Origin: Streptomyces sp. NBC_00154
Lineage (GTDB): Bacteria; Actinomycetota; Actinomycetes; Streptomycetales; Streptomycetaceae
Reading direction: 5' to 3'
DNA: 64,000 nucleotides
Assembly (NCBI RefSeq): GCF_026342835.1
Contig: NZ_JAPEMI010000001.1
Coordinates: 682,001 to 746,000 of the forward strand
Shown one piece after another: positions 19,357 through 29,422 of this stretch. A program made the position numbers and the translations under genes. Numbering within the stretch: position 1 is the first letter of the stretch; the number at the start of each line of letters is the position of its first letter. Below the pieces are notes generated by a model. That model searched no databases. It was not told the DNA's origin and saw only the letters and a program-made list of their open reading frames with translations.

Positions 19357-21015
19357 TTACGCCTCCCAGACGCCGACACTCGTGCGGTCGTCGGCGTACC
19401 CCTTCACCCTGAGTTGGGTGTCCGCGAGGAAGGCCGCCAGGCCGGGCGGTTCCTGGGGCGTCCAGCGTTCGGCGAGCTCGTCGGCGAGGGCGGGCTCGCC
19501 GCGCAACGGCTCGGCCAGCCCGGTGCTGCAGAGCAGCAGCGTGTCCCCCGGTCGGGCCACCGAGGCCCGGAACCGGAAGGGCTCCGCGGGCGGCGGGGGC
19601 GGGCTCTCGATGTACGGGGACGGCGGTGTCGTGATCCCCAGGTCCATGGTCAGCCGGTCGCCGTGCGGCCCGCTCTCGGGGGACGCGGATCCGAAACCGA
19701 CGACGGGCTCCCCGGTGACGGCCCCGGGCGCCGGAACGTCCGGTTCGAGGTCCCGCCAGACGCCGTCGCGCAGCCGGAAGAGCCCGCCGCCGCCCACTCC
19801 GAAGAAGACCCGGGTGCGGCAGTCGGGGTCGGCCGACAGCAGCAGGCAGCGCAGGCCCGCGGTGTACTCGTGCGGTTCGAGCCCCAACTCGGCGGCGCGG
19901 GCGCGGAGCCTGCCGTAGCTGCGGTCGGTGAGGCGGTGCAGACCGGATTTGAGGTCGCCCCGGCGGCCTGCCCTTATGTCCTCGGCAAGCCGGGCGTGGC
20001 TGCGGCCGACGGCTCCGCCGATCCAGCGGCAGGCGTCGGCGGCCGCGAGATGGGCGCCCTCGGCGGCGCGGGCTCCGCTGGCGACGGCGACGAGTACGAG
20101 GGCGTTCTCGGCGGCGCCGAAGCGCACGGTGAGCAGGGCGTCACGCCGGGGCTCGCCGCGGAACCGCGCGGAATCCCCACGCACCGAGGCGGCCCGCAGG
20201 GTGTACGTGCCGTACCTGGCCCCGTCGAGCACGGTGTCGGCGACGAGCGCGTCGAGTTCCTGGGGTGTGGTGGCGGGCAGGGCGGTGGGCTCGGCGTCGT
20301 AGGTGGGCGGCCGGTCCCCTACATACATGAGTCCGGGGCGGGATGCGGGTCCGGGAGCCACCGGGTCCGGGCCGGCCGGGGTGGCTCCGGAGCCGGAACC
20401 GGTCGCCCCTGCAGGTGCGGACTCCTCCGGGGCCTCGGCCCGATCTGCGACCGGCCGCCTCGGCAGAGGCGGCACGTGCTCGGGCGGAGGCGGGACCGGG
20501 ACGGGTGGTGGGGCGGGGACCGGAGGCGGGACCGGAGGCGGGACCGGGACGGGTGGTGGGGCCTGAGCCGGGACGGGTGGTGGGGCCGGGACGGGTGGTG
20601 GTCCATCGACGATCCCCGGCCGCTCGGCGCCGGGCGGCGGGGCCGGGGGCGGCGCATCGACGAGCGGCGGCGCAGGAGCCGGCGGTGCGGCGAAGGTTCG
20701 TGGCTGTGCGGCGCCGCGCGGTGGCTCCCACGGGGCGCGCTCGGCCTCCGTCGGCGGCTCCCACGGCGCGCGCTCCTGTACAGGTGGCTCCGGCGGTGTC
20801 CGAGGATCCGGCACGGCCGCGTCCACCCCTCCGTACCCGTCATCACGACCGGGCCCGCCCCGCCCCGCCGGACCCACCGCGTCCGAGGCCGAGTCGAAGC
20901 GGTCGTCGAGACTGTCGGCCGCGTTGGTCGACCCGGTGTCCGCGGCGGTTTCGTCGTACAGCCTGCGCCACCAGTCGTCCTCGTGGGCGGCGGGCCTCTC
21001 CCCCTGCTGACTCAT
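19357..21015 (-). CDS. PP2C-like protein phosphatase with proline-rich N-terminus
   Basis: A 552-residue cytoplasmic protein. Residues 1-240 are low-complexity and very proline-rich, with runs of PPPVPVPPPVP type. The C-terminal half carries a PP2C_2 domain (ALVLVAVASGARAAEGAHLAAADACRW, FFGVGGGGLFRLRDG, GDTLLLCSTGLAEPLRG, ADDRTSVGVWEA). The canonical DG metal motif at the first site reads ASGARAAEG, so metal binding may be altered, but the terminal DD is kept. The ATG at 21015 (MSQQGERPA) starts the conserved part. It may oppose a Ser/Thr kinase in a signalling pathway; no kinase is nearby. Confidence 0.8.
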   Translation of the reverse strand: MSQQGERPAAHEDDWWRRLYDETAADTGSTNAADSLDDRFDSASDAVGPAGRGGPGRDDGYGGVDAAVPDPRTPPEPPVQERAPWEPPTEAERAPWEPPRGAAQPRTFAAPPAPAPPLVDAPPPAPPPGAERPGIVDGPPPVPAPPPVPAQAPPPVPVPPPVPPPVPAPPPVPVPPPPEHVPPLPRRPVADRAEAPEESAPAGATGSGSGATPAGPDPVAPGPASRPGLMYVGDRPPTYDAEPTALPATTPQELDALVADTVLDGARYGTYTLRAASVRGDSARFRGEPRRDALLTVRFGAAENALVLVAVASGARAAEGAHLAAADACRWIGGAVGRSHARLAEDIRAGRRGDLKSGLHRLTDRSYGRLRARAAELGLEPHEYTAGLRCLLLSADPDCRTRVFFGVGGGGLFRLRDGVWRDLEPDVPAPGAVTGEPVVGFGSASPESGPHGDRLTMDLGITTPPSPYIESPPPPPAEPFRFRASVARPGDTLLLCSTGLAEPLRGEPALADELAERWTPQEPPGLAAFLADTQLRVKGYADDRTSVGVWEA

Positions 21016-21069
21016 GCCCTTATTGTCCACCGCACGGGCCGTACGAAAACGGGTCATCGGGAAAAAAGA

Positions 21070-21117
21070 GGTCCGCCGGGCGACCCCACCCCCCACGGGA
21101 AGGACGCCCGGCGGACC
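21070..21117 (-). terminator. Intrinsic terminator of the S8 protease gene
   Basis: GGTCCGCCGGGCG at 21070-21082 pairs perfectly with 21105-21117. In the minus-strand reading direction the stem is followed by CTCTTTTTTC, a U-tract unusual in this GC-rich genome. Confidence 0.85.
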
Positions 21118-21136
21118 GGTTCCGGTGTGACCCCGG

Positions 21137-24100
21137 TCAGCGCACCGCGTATGCGTCGACGATGGTCTGGACGACGGAGTTGCCGTTGGCGTCCGTCAGT
21201 TCCGTCTTCAGCGTGACCGGCTTGCCGGCCGCGCCCGCGTGGTTCACGGTCGCGGTCCAACGTCCGTCCCGCTGTGCGGTGGTGGCCTGGGTCCAGGTCG
21301 TGCCACCGTCGTACGAGTACGAGACCTTGGCCGCGGTCAGCTTGCCGGGTGTGTAGCCCGCGTGACCGGTGACGCTCAGGCCGATCTTCTGACCGTCCTG
21401 CGCCGCCAGGGTCTTCATCCCGTCCGTCGCCAGGTCGTAGCCCGGGAAGAGGAGCGGGATGCCCTGAGAGTACGCGTTCTCGTCCCGCTTCGAACGGAAT
21501 TTCCAGGTGGTCTCGGTCTGGGTGGACCGCTTCCACACTGCCGCGGGCGAACCGACCTTCATGGTGACCATGGTCAGTTCGTACGGTGCGTCCTCGGCCG
21601 GCACCTCGAACACGCCGGACGGGTATCCGGAGCTGCCGAAGTTCTTGTCGCCGCTGGTCAGCGTCATGTTGCCGAGGTCACCGAACGAGCCCTGGACACC
21701 ACCGTGTTCGCTGTCCGCCCAGAAGCCCGGGGCGACGCCGATCAGGTTGTCCTGTCGCTCGGCGGCGAGCACCTCCTTGCCCTGGAGGTCGCGCGGAGTG
21801 GACGGGCCGACGATCCCCCGGTACCAGTTCTCCGTGCGCTGCGAGCCGGACTTGTAGGTGTGGGCCGGGTCGACCATGGACTCGCCCCAGGGGAAGCTGG
21901 AGGAGACGAAGCGCTCCCAGGCGTTGTCGCCCGCCGAGTAGTACTCGGTGCGCTTGCCCGGGACGGCGACGGTGTCGAACACGGCGGAGAAGCGCCCGCC
22001 GTACGGCCGGTCGATGACCAGCGAGTCGACGTAGTCGGCTGCCATGCCCATCGCCTCGTACGTGGCGGTGGACTTGCCGAGCTTGCTGTCACGGACCTTG
22101 TACGTACGGTCCGAGGTGACCGGGCCGGTCTCGGGGAAACCGAGGTTGTAGACGAACGGGCTGGCGGCGGTGGCCTTCCAGCCCAGAGTCACGGGACCGT
22201 CGGCGAGAGCGGCGGTCAGGCCGGCGGCCTCACTCGTCTCGATCGCCAGGGAGGGCAACGGCGCCGAACCGAAGCCGAGGGACGGCAGCCATGTGCCCGC
22301 GGACGGCCGGTACACGATGATCGCCTTGGCGCCGGCGGCCTTGGCGTTCCGCGCCTGGACGGACATGAATCCGTCGTCGGCGACCTTCACCAGAGCGATC
22401 TTGCCCGCGACGCCGGCGGCCTTCAGCTCGTCCGGAGTTCCGGTGCCCGCGTCGACGAGCGCGGCTTCGCCCGTACCGTCGAGGTTGACGGCGCCGGTGC
22501 TCGCCGTCTGCGGGTGCAGCTCGGCACCGCCGACGACCGAGAGCTTGTCGATCTGCGGGGCGTACGCACGCCAGAAGCTGGCGAACTCGAAGTCGCCGTC
22601 AGTGGCCCTGCCCTCGACGTCGGCCAGGTAGTTCTTCACGATGCGGCTGCCGGTGACGGAACCCGAGTGCAGCCAGACGTCGTCCCAGCTGCGGCCGAAG
22701 CTGAGGGTCGTGGAGCGGTTCTCGGACCTGCGGTCCTCGGTCTTCACCTGGAGCCGGTGGGCCTTGCGGGCGTCCAGTACCAGGGTGGTGTCCTTGGTGA
22801 CGTTCAGCTGCGGCCTGGCGAGGTAGCCGACGGACTCGACCATCCTGCCGGTGGCGTCCTTCGGGTCCGGCGACATGACGAAGCTGGAGACGAAGTACGC
22901 GCCGGGGCGCACCTGGTACACCTGGTCGGCCGCCCCGTCGTTGAAGCGCCGCTCACCGCTGGCGGTGTCGGTGCCGATGACGTCCAGCGAGGAGGAACCC
23001 GCGGCGGGCTTGCCGGTGCGGTCGATGAGCTTGACGCGCAGAGTGACCGTCTCGGCGCCGACGTACAGCGAGAACGGGGTGGAAACCTTGACGCCGTCGG
23101 CGCCGGTGGCCAGTACGCGCCCGGTGACATCGCCGTACTGGGCGGCCTTCAGCTGCGCGGTCGGGTCGATGTGCAGCGGGACCTTGACGGTCGCTCCGGC
23201 CGGCACGGTGACACTGCTCGCGTCGAGCTTGGCGACGGAGGAGCGGACCGCCGAGCCGTCGTTGCCGGTGACGCCCTGGACCTTCAGCGACAGCTTCACC
23301 GGCTCGGTGCCGGAATTGGTGTACGGGACGTCGACCGTGGTGCGGTCGCTCCTGTCCTGCGGCCAGTTGAACGTACCGCCCTGGACGGCGGGGGCGCCGA
23401 CGACGGTGGTGTCGATGGCGGCCTTGACGTCGAGGCGGCCGCCGCCGGTCTCCCGTACGTCACCGGGGATGTCGCTCTTCGCGGACGACACGAGGGCCGC
23501 CTTGATCTGCTGCGCGGTCCAGTCCGGGTGACGCTGCTTCACGATGGCTGCGGCGCCCGCGACATGCGGGGTGGCCATCGACGTACCGGACATCGACCGG
23601 TACGCGTACACTCCGCGGCCACCGGCCGCGGCGGCCGAGATGTTGACGCCGGGGGCGGAGATCTCGGGCTTGAGGGTGTGCGAGCCGATCACAGGTCCGC
23701 GGCTGGAGAACTGGGCCGTGGAGTCGTCGCGGTCGACGGCGCCGACGGTCAGCACGCTGGGGGCGCAGCCCGGCGAGGAGACGGTGTTCAGCGTCGGACC
23801 GGAGTTGCCGGCCGCGATGACGAACAGGGTGTCCTTGCTCTGGGCGAGCTCCTCGGCAGCGACACTCATCGGGTCGGTGCAGTCGGTCGGCGTCGGGCTC
23901 CCGAGACTCATCGAGACGACGTCGGCCTTCTGGTCGACGGCCCACTGCATACCGGCGATGATCCAGGACTCGGCGCCGGAACCGCTGTCGTTGAGGACCT
24001 TGCCCGCGAGCAGGTCGGCGCCCGGGGCGACGCCCTTCTTCTTGCCGTCGCTGGCCGCGCCGGAGCCGCCCACGGTGGAGATGGTGTGGGTGCCGTGGCC

Positions 24101-24913
24101 CTGCCTGTCGTCGGTGGTGTCGGAGTCGGTGAAGTTCTCCGAGGCGGCGATCCGGCCCTTGAGGTCGGGGTGTTCGGCGTCGACACCGGTGTCGAGGACG
24201 GCGACCTTGGTGCCCTTGCCGTCGTAACCGGCGGCCCAGGCGAGGTCGGCGCCGACCTGCTTGGTCGATTTGTCGAGAGTGGCCTGAACCTTGCGGTCGA
24301 GCCAGAGCTTCTTCAGACCGGAGACCGAGCGGGACCGGGTGTCGGTGACGTCCGACCAGAAGGCGGCGGCCTTCTCCTTGTCCGCCTTGAGCGCGACGCC
24401 GTCGATGGCGTCGAGTGCGAGTCCGCGCTTCGCACCGCGCGGGGTGACGGGCGCCGAGCGGGCCAGGTCCTTGCTGTACACCGCGATCAGCGGCAGCGAC
24501 TTGGTGCTCGCGTCGTCATAGCCCTGACGGATCAGGCCGGTGACGTTGAAGAGTTCCTCGTCGACCTTGCCCGCGGCGAGCGCCCCGGTCGCGGTGTCCG
24601 GGTAGACGTACAGGTCCTTGCCGGACTGCCGGGTCTGGATGAGCGGCACGGTGCCGTCCTCGCGTGGCAGCGCGGTGGCGGACGCCGCCCCCGAACGGTC
24701 CGTGCTCACCAGAACCTTGTCCCCGGTGACCAGGGTGACGGTGACCGGCTTGCTGCCCTTCCCGGCAGCGGCAGCGGTGGCTGCCGCACTGCCGGTGAGC
24801 GGTCTTGTCGCGGCGGGCGCGTCCTGTGGCACGGCCACGGACGGCGCTACCACGGTGGCGGCCAGGACGGCGGCTGTCGCCGCTCCCAGCGCCGTACGCG
24901 ATATCGGGCGCAT
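21137..24913 (-). CDS. Large secreted subtilisin-family (S8) serine protease
   Basis: A 1258-residue exported protease. A signal peptide (MRPISRTALGAATAAVLAATVVAPSVA) leads a prodomain of about 180 residues, then the S8 catalytic domain with Asp in VAVLDTGVDAEHP (near 239), His in GHGTHTIST (near 272) and Ser in SGTSMATPHVAG (near 444). A protease-associated-like segment (GKIALVKVADDGFMSVQARN) is near residue 850 and Ig-like beta modules fill the C-terminus. No sortase motif or membrane anchor is seen, so it is probably released. ATG at 24913 has GGGGAG at 5 nt. A regulator gene is divergent from it. Confidence 0.92.
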   Translation of the reverse strand: MRPISRTALGAATAAVLAATVVAPSVAVPQDAPAATRPLTGSAAATAAAAGKGSKPVTVTLVTGDKVLVSTDRSGAASATALPREDGTVPLIQTRQSGKDLYVYPDTATGALAAGKVDEELFNVTGLIRQGYDDASTKSLPLIAVYSKDLARSAPVTPRGAKRGLALDAIDGVALKADKEKAAAFWSDVTDTRSRSVSGLKKLWLDRKVQATLDKSTKQVGADLAWAAGYDGKGTKVAVLDTGVDAEHPDLKGRIAASENFTDSDTTDDRQGHGTHTISTVGGSGAASDGKKKGVAPGADLLAGKVLNDSGSGAESWIIAGMQWAVDQKADVVSMSLGSPTPTDCTDPMSVAAEELAQSKDTLFVIAAGNSGPTLNTVSSPGCAPSVLTVGAVDRDDSTAQFSSRGPVIGSHTLKPEISAPGVNISAAAAGGRGVYAYRSMSGTSMATPHVAGAAAIVKQRHPDWTAQQIKAALVSSAKSDIPGDVRETGGGRLDVKAAIDTTVVGAPAVQGGTFNWPQDRSDRTTVDVPYTNSGTEPVKLSLKVQGVTGNDGSAVRSSVAKLDASSVTVPAGATVKVPLHIDPTAQLKAAQYGDVTGRVLATGADGVKVSTPFSLYVGAETVTLRVKLIDRTGKPAAGSSSLDVIGTDTASGERRFNDGAADQVYQVRPGAYFVSSFVMSPDPKDATGRMVESVGYLARPQLNVTKDTTLVLDARKAHRLQVKTEDRRSENRSTTLSFGRSWDDVWLHSGSVTGSRIVKNYLADVEGRATDGDFEFASFWRAYAPQIDKLSVVGGAELHPQTASTGAVNLDGTGEAALVDAGTGTPDELKAAGVAGKIALVKVADDGFMSVQARNAKAAGAKAIIVYRPSAGTWLPSLGFGSAPLPSLAIETSEAAGLTAALADGPVTLGWKATAASPFVYNLGFPETGPVTSDRTYKVRDSKLGKSTATYEAMGMAADYVDSLVIDRPYGGRFSAVFDTVAVPGKRTEYYSAGDNAWERFVSSSFPWGESMVDPAHTYKSGSQRTENWYRGIVGPSTPRDLQGKEVLAAERQDNLIGVAPGFWADSEHGGVQGSFGDLGNMTLTSGDKNFGSSGYPSGVFEVPAEDAPYELTMVTMKVGSPAAVWKRSTQTETTWKFRSKRDENAYSQGIPLLFPGYDLATDGMKTLAAQDGQKIGLSVTGHAGYTPGKLTAAKVSYSYDGGTTWTQATTAQRDGRWTATVNHAGAAGKPVTLKTELTDANGNSVVQTIVDAYAVR

Positions 24914-25124
24914 CGCACTCCCCAGGTGATTCCGGAAGAAGGGCACACAAAGGCCTTGTTTCCGGAGGTTGTTGGTACTGCGGTGGCGCCACATTGGCAG
25001 AGGTACGTGCGATACAGGGATGATGTACACGGCGGGTTTACGCCGTGGCCGCTTTCCGCCACGGCCGACCGGCCGAAGAGTGCGCAACGATGCGGAAGTG
25101 ACACGTCCGGGGAGGGGTCCGAGG

Positions 25125-26114
25125 GTGCTGGGAGCCATAGGTCTCGACGAGAGACAGGAGTCCGCCTACCGTGCGCTCGTCGCGATGGGAGCGGCGGAGG
25201 TCAACGACCTCGCGCACCGGCTGGGGCTTCCCGAGTCGGAGACCGAGCGGTCGCTGCGCCGGCTGGAGCAGCAGGGCCTCGCCGCCCAGTCGTCCGCCCG
25301 CACCGGCCGGTGGGTGGCGGCGCCTCCCGGGGTCGCCCTGGGCGCACTGCTCACCCAGCAGCGCCATGAGCTGGAGCAGGCGGAGCTGGCGGCGGCGCTG
25401 CTCGCCGAGGAGTACCGGGCGGATGCCGCCGAGCCCGCCGTGCACGATCTGGTCGAGGTGGTCACGGGCGCGAGCGCGGTGGCGCACCGCTTCCACCAGT
25501 TGCAGCTGGGGGCGGCGACCGAGGTGTGCGCCCTGGTCACGGGGAACCCCATCGCGGTCAGCGGGCTGGAGAACGAGTCGGAGGAGCGGGCCGCCACCCG
25601 CGGGGTGTCGTTCCGGGTGGTGATCGAGCGCGAGGTGCTCGCGCTGCCGAGCGGGATCCTGGAACTGTCGGCGGCGCTGAGCCGGCACGAGCAGTGCCGG
25701 GTCGTCGACCGGGTGCCGACCAAGCTGGTCGTCGCGGACGCCTCGCTGGCCATGGTGCCGCTGACCGGCCGCGGCGCCGAGCCGGCGGCACTGGTCGTCC
25801 ATGCCTCCGGGCTGCTGGAGTCGCTGATGGGGCTCTTCGAGGCGGTGTGGCGCGAGGCCATGCCGCTGCGGCTCGGCGAGAGCGGCTGGGCTCAGGAGAC
25901 CACCGTCGGACCCGATCCGACCGACCTGGAGATTCTGTCGTTGCTGCTGGCCGGGCTGACGGACGCGAGCGTGGCGAAACAGCTGGAACTGGGGCTGCGG
26001 ACCGTCCAGCGACGGGTGAAGGGCCTGATGGAGCTGACCGGCGTGTCGACGCGGCTGCAGCTGGGCTGGCATGCGTACGAACGGGGCTGGGTGGCCCGCA
26101 CCCCGCGGGCCTGA
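25125..26114 (+). CDS. TrmB/LuxR-type helix-turn-helix regulator
   Basis: A 329-residue regulator. The N-terminus holds a TrmB-like winged helix (LDERQESAYRALVAMGAAEVNDLAHRLGLPESETERSLRRLEQQGL), the middle a PLD-like sensor region, and the C-terminus a LuxR-type helix-turn-helix (DLEILSLLLAGLTDASVAKQLELGLRTVQRRVKGLMELTGV). GTG at 25125 is chosen because GGAGGG lies 8 nt upstream and homology starts there; the open frame extends further upstream. It is divergent from the S8 protease and may control it. Confidence 0.8.
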   Translation: MLGAIGLDERQESAYRALVAMGAAEVNDLAHRLGLPESETERSLRRLEQQGLAAQSSARTGRWVAAPPGVALGALLTQQRHELEQAELAAALLAEEYRADAAEPAVHDLVEVVTGASAVAHRFHQLQLGAATEVCALVTGNPIAVSGLENESEERAATRGVSFRVVIEREVLALPSGILELSAALSRHEQCRVVDRVPTKLVVADASLAMVPLTGRGAEPAALVVHASGLLESLMGLFEAVWREAMPLRLGESGWAQETTVGPDPTDLEILSLLLAGLTDASVAKQLELGLRTVQRRVKGLMELTGVSTRLQLGWHAYERGWVARTPRA

Positions 26115-26233
26115 GGCGGGCTTGTCCGGCAGGGCCTCGCGACTGCCTCATTACGCCTCTGAGCTGCGCCGACGGCTCCCGCCCGGCACCTTGCTGACGG
26201 GCGGGACCTGCCGGACTCCGGCAGGCTGGTCAG

Positions 26234-26716
26234 ATGGGTGTGTGGCAGCTCATCGCCGTGGGCCTGGTCATTCTGCTCGGCCTGGTCGGCGTGCTGGTGC
26301 CCGGGGTGCCGGGGCAGGCGATCGTCTGGGCGGCCGTGCTGTGGTGGGCACTCACCGACAGGAGCCCGGCCGCCTGGGGCGTACTGATCGGCGCCACCGC
26401 CCTCCTGCTGCTCAACCAGGCGCTGAAGCCGCTGCTGCGGCCGCGCCGCCCGCGCGAGTCCGGCGCCCCGCGCAAGACGCTGATGCTGGGCGGGATCGCC
26501 GGGATCGTGGGTTTCTTCGTGCTGCCTGTGGTGGGCGGGATCGTCGGGTACGTCGGGGCGATCTACGGTGCGGAGCGGCTGCGGCTCGGCAGCGGTGGGG
26601 CGGCCCGGGCCTCGCTCCGTTCGGTGATGCGGGCCACCGGCTACTCCGTGCTCGTCGAGCTGTTCGCATGTCTGCTGGTGACGGGGGCGTGGCTGGTCGT
26701 GGTGATCCGGAGCTGA
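26234..26716 (+). CDS. DUF456 small integral membrane protein
   Basis: A 160-residue protein with four or five hydrophobic helices (LIAVGLVILLGLVGVLVPGV, AIVWAAVLWWALT, the LMLGGIAGIVGFFVLPVVGG region, VLVELFACLLVTGAWLVVVI). The glycine-rich LGGIAGIVGFFVLPVVGGIVG pattern is the DUF456 signature. Function unknown. It follows the regulator on the same strand with a 119-bp gap. Confidence 0.8.
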   Translation: MGVWQLIAVGLVILLGLVGVLVPGVPGQAIVWAAVLWWALTDRSPAAWGVLIGATALLLLNQALKPLLRPRRPRESGAPRKTLMLGGIAGIVGFFVLPVVGGIVGYVGAIYGAERLRLGSGGAARASLRSVMRATGYSVLVELFACLLVTGAWLVVVIRS

Positions 26717-26883
26717 CCACTCACCTTCCTCTCGGTGGACATCAGGGTGGACACTGTCCAGATAGGCGGTAACACATCGGATCTCTCCCGCTCTATTGAC
26801 GCCAGGATCGCCCTTGCCTACCTTCCGTGAAGGAATAGCTCGGATGAATTGATGCGCCTGCGTACGAGTCGCCAGGAGACGCC

Positions 26884-29280
26884 TTGCCCACAGCACCGGA
26901 CCCTTCCTGCACGCCCCGGACTCCCCGGACGGCCTCCTCGCCGCCGTCCCCCTCCCGAAGAACTGTTCTCGCCACCGGCACCGCGCTCGGCGGCGCCCTG
27001 ATGGTGGGCGGCGCGGCCGTCCCCGCCCAGGCGGCAGCCCCGGCCACCGCACCTGCCGCCTTCGCCGCGCCCGTCGTGCACTCCCCCGATGACAGCTGGC
27101 GCACCGTCCTCGACGACGCCGATCTGCTCTGGCAGAAGCTGCCGAAGACCTGGTACGAGGGCCCGTATCTGGGCAACGGCCGCCTCGGCTCCGGCATCTA
27201 CGCCGAGCCGGGCGCCACGACGACGGCCGTCCGTTTCAACGTCCAGCACTCCGAGGTCCAGGACCACCGCCCCGAGTTCGGCTCCCTCTTCGGCCTCGCC
27301 CGCCTGCCGATCGGCCACTTCACCCTGGAACCGGCCGGCACCATCACCGGCATCGAGTGGTGGATGCGACTGCGCACCGCCGAGCTCGAAGGCACGATCA
27401 CCACCACCGCGGGCACCCTGAAGCTCCGCGCCTTCGTACACTCCTCCAGCGACCTGCTCGCCGTCGAAATCACGCCGAGCGAGGGCGAGCAGGGCTTCCG
27501 CTGGGTCTTCCACCCGGCCGACGCCATCAGCCCGCGTGCTGACTTCAAGCCTCTGCCGGACGGCTACACGGGCAACCCGCCCGCCGTCGTCGAGCAGCAC
27601 GGCGAGGTGACCGCCGCCGTCCAGCCGCTGCTGGCGGGCGGCCAGCACGTCACCGCGTGGCGGGAGCGCACCAGGGGTGACAGCCGCACGCTGTACGTCA
27701 CCGTCACGCACTCCCACCCGAAGACGGCGGCACGTGACCGCGCGCTGCGTACCGTCAAGACCGCATCCGCGCTCCCGTACGCTCTGCTCGCCACCCCGCA
27801 TCGCTCCTGGTGGGACCGGTTCTACCGGAAGAGCTTCCTGTCTCTGCCGGACGCCCGGCTGCAGCGCTTCTACTGGATCCAGCTCTACAAGACGGCGTCG
27901 GCGGCCCGCAAGGACGCGCCCGTGATGGCGACCTCGGGCCCCTGGCTGGAGCCCACCCCGTGGCCGAACACCTGGTGGAACCTCAACGTCCAGCTGGAGT
28001 ACTGGCTGATCCACGGCTCCAACCACCTGGAGCTGGACGCCGTCACCCGCGCCCTGAGCGAGTTCCGGGACCAGCTCTCCCGCGAGGTCGCGGCCCCCTA
28101 CCGGGCGGACTCGGCCGGCATCCCGCGCACCACCGACCCCCAGCTGGTCAACGGCGCGTCCGTGACCGACGGCGGCTACGGCGTCGGGATCCCCGGCCAG
28201 GACCCTCCCACCCCCGAGGTCGGCAACCTCACCTGGGCACTGCACAACGTGTGGCTCTCCTACCGGCACACCATGGACGAGTCGATCCTGCGCGACACGC
28301 TGTTCCCGTTGCTGCGCAAGGCGGTCAACTACTACCTGCACTTCCTGGCGCCCGGTGCGGACGGCAAGCTGCACCTCCCGGCGACGTTCTCCCCCGAGTA
28401 CGGCGTCAACGCCCCCGACTGCAACTACGACCTCATGCTGCTGCGTTGGGGCTGCCGCACCCTGCTGGACTCGGCCGAGCAGCTCGGCGTCCACGACCCG
28501 CTGACGGCCCGCTGGCAGGAGGTGCTGGCCAAGCTCGCGCCCTACCCGGTCGATGCCAACGGGTTCATGATCGGCGCCGGGGTTCCGTTCGCGAAGTCGC
28601 ACCGCCACTACTCGCACATGCTCGCGGTGTATCCGCTGTACGAGCTGACGGGCGCGACGCCCGACGAGCGCGCCCTGATCGAGAAATCCCTCGCCCACTG
28701 GGTGGGGTTCGAAGGCGCCCTGCAGGGCTACACCTTCACCGGTGCCGCCTCGATGTCCGCGCTGCTCGGCAAGGGCGAGGACGCGCTGAAGTACCTTGGC
28801 CAGCTGATGAGCCGCTTCATCCAGGCGAACACCATGTACAAGGAGTCGGGCCCGGTCATCGAGACCCCGCTCTCGGCGGCCCAGTCGCTGCACGACATGG
28901 TGTGCCAGTCCTGGGGCGGCACGATCAGGGTCTTCCCGGCGCTGCCCGCCGCCTGGCGGGAGCTGACCGTCCACGACTTCCGTACGCAGGGAGCGTTCCT
29001 GCTCAGCGCGGTACGGGAAGAAGGCCGCACCCGCTGGGTGCGGGTGACGAGCGAGGCCGGCGCCCCCTGCGTCGTACGCCACGGCATAGACGGCCCGATC
29101 GAGATCCGTGACCGCCACGGACGGCCTTTGGGGTACGAGGAGGTGGCGGACGGCACGGTGCGGATCGGCCTCCGCCAGGGCGACTCGGCGCTGATCACGG
29201 CCGAGGGCGACCGCCCGGCCCTGACGATCCGCCCGGTCGCCCCGAACGCGGCGGCGCCGCGCTGGGGTCTGCCGGTCTGA
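26884..29280 (+). CDS. Tat-exported glycoside hydrolase, GH95-like (alpha-L-fucosidase family)
   Basis: A 798-residue protein. The N-terminus carries a twin-arginine signal (SRRTVLATGTALGGALMVGG, about residues 22-45). The enzyme body resembles GH95: WYEGPYLGNGRLGSGIYAEP, the NLNVQLEYW motif corresponding to the Asn-containing NINTQMNYW of fucosidase AfcA, and HRHYSHMLAVYPLYEL. The TTG at 26884 is chosen because GGAG sits 5 nt upstream and it gives a complete Tat signal. Expected action is removal of alpha-L-fucose or alpha-L-galactose from polysaccharides outside the cell; substrate remains open. Confidence 0.8.
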   Translation: MPTAPDPSCTPRTPRTASSPPSPSRRTVLATGTALGGALMVGGAAVPAQAAAPATAPAAFAAPVVHSPDDSWRTVLDDADLLWQKLPKTWYEGPYLGNGRLGSGIYAEPGATTTAVRFNVQHSEVQDHRPEFGSLFGLARLPIGHFTLEPAGTITGIEWWMRLRTAELEGTITTTAGTLKLRAFVHSSSDLLAVEITPSEGEQGFRWVFHPADAISPRADFKPLPDGYTGNPPAVVEQHGEVTAAVQPLLAGGQHVTAWRERTRGDSRTLYVTVTHSHPKTAARDRALRTVKTASALPYALLATPHRSWWDRFYRKSFLSLPDARLQRFYWIQLYKTASAARKDAPVMATSGPWLEPTPWPNTWWNLNVQLEYWLIHGSNHLELDAVTRALSEFRDQLSREVAAPYRADSAGIPRTTDPQLVNGASVTDGGYGVGIPGQDPPTPEVGNLTWALHNVWLSYRHTMDESILRDTLFPLLRKAVNYYLHFLAPGADGKLHLPATFSPEYGVNAPDCNYDLMLLRWGCRTLLDSAEQLGVHDPLTARWQEVLAKLAPYPVDANGFMIGAGVPFAKSHRHYSHMLAVYPLYELTGATPDERALIEKSLAHWVGFEGALQGYTFTGAASMSALLGKGEDALKYLGQLMSRFIQANTMYKESGPVIETPLSAAQSLHDMVCQSWGGTIRVFPALPAAWRELTVHDFRTQGAFLLSAVREEGRTRWVRVTSEAGAPCVVRHGIDGPIEIRDRHGRPLGYEEVADGTVRIGLRQGDSALITAEGDRPALTIRPVAPNAAAPRWGLPV

Positions 29281-29422
29281 GCCGGCCCGGTCGAAGGTCG
29301 TAAGGACCACGGTCCGATGCGACGGCCGACGGGGCCGGCACACGGGGCCGGCCGACGTGCCGGGAGGCCGGTCCCGAATTCCGGCCGGGTGAAGGGAATG
29401 CGGGCCCTCGACGGGGCCGATG

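Noticed and set aside
21239..25369. A 1376-codon plus-strand open frame
   Set aside because: Antisense shadow of the S8 protease; composition is that of a GC-rich reading-frame artefact with no recognisable domain.
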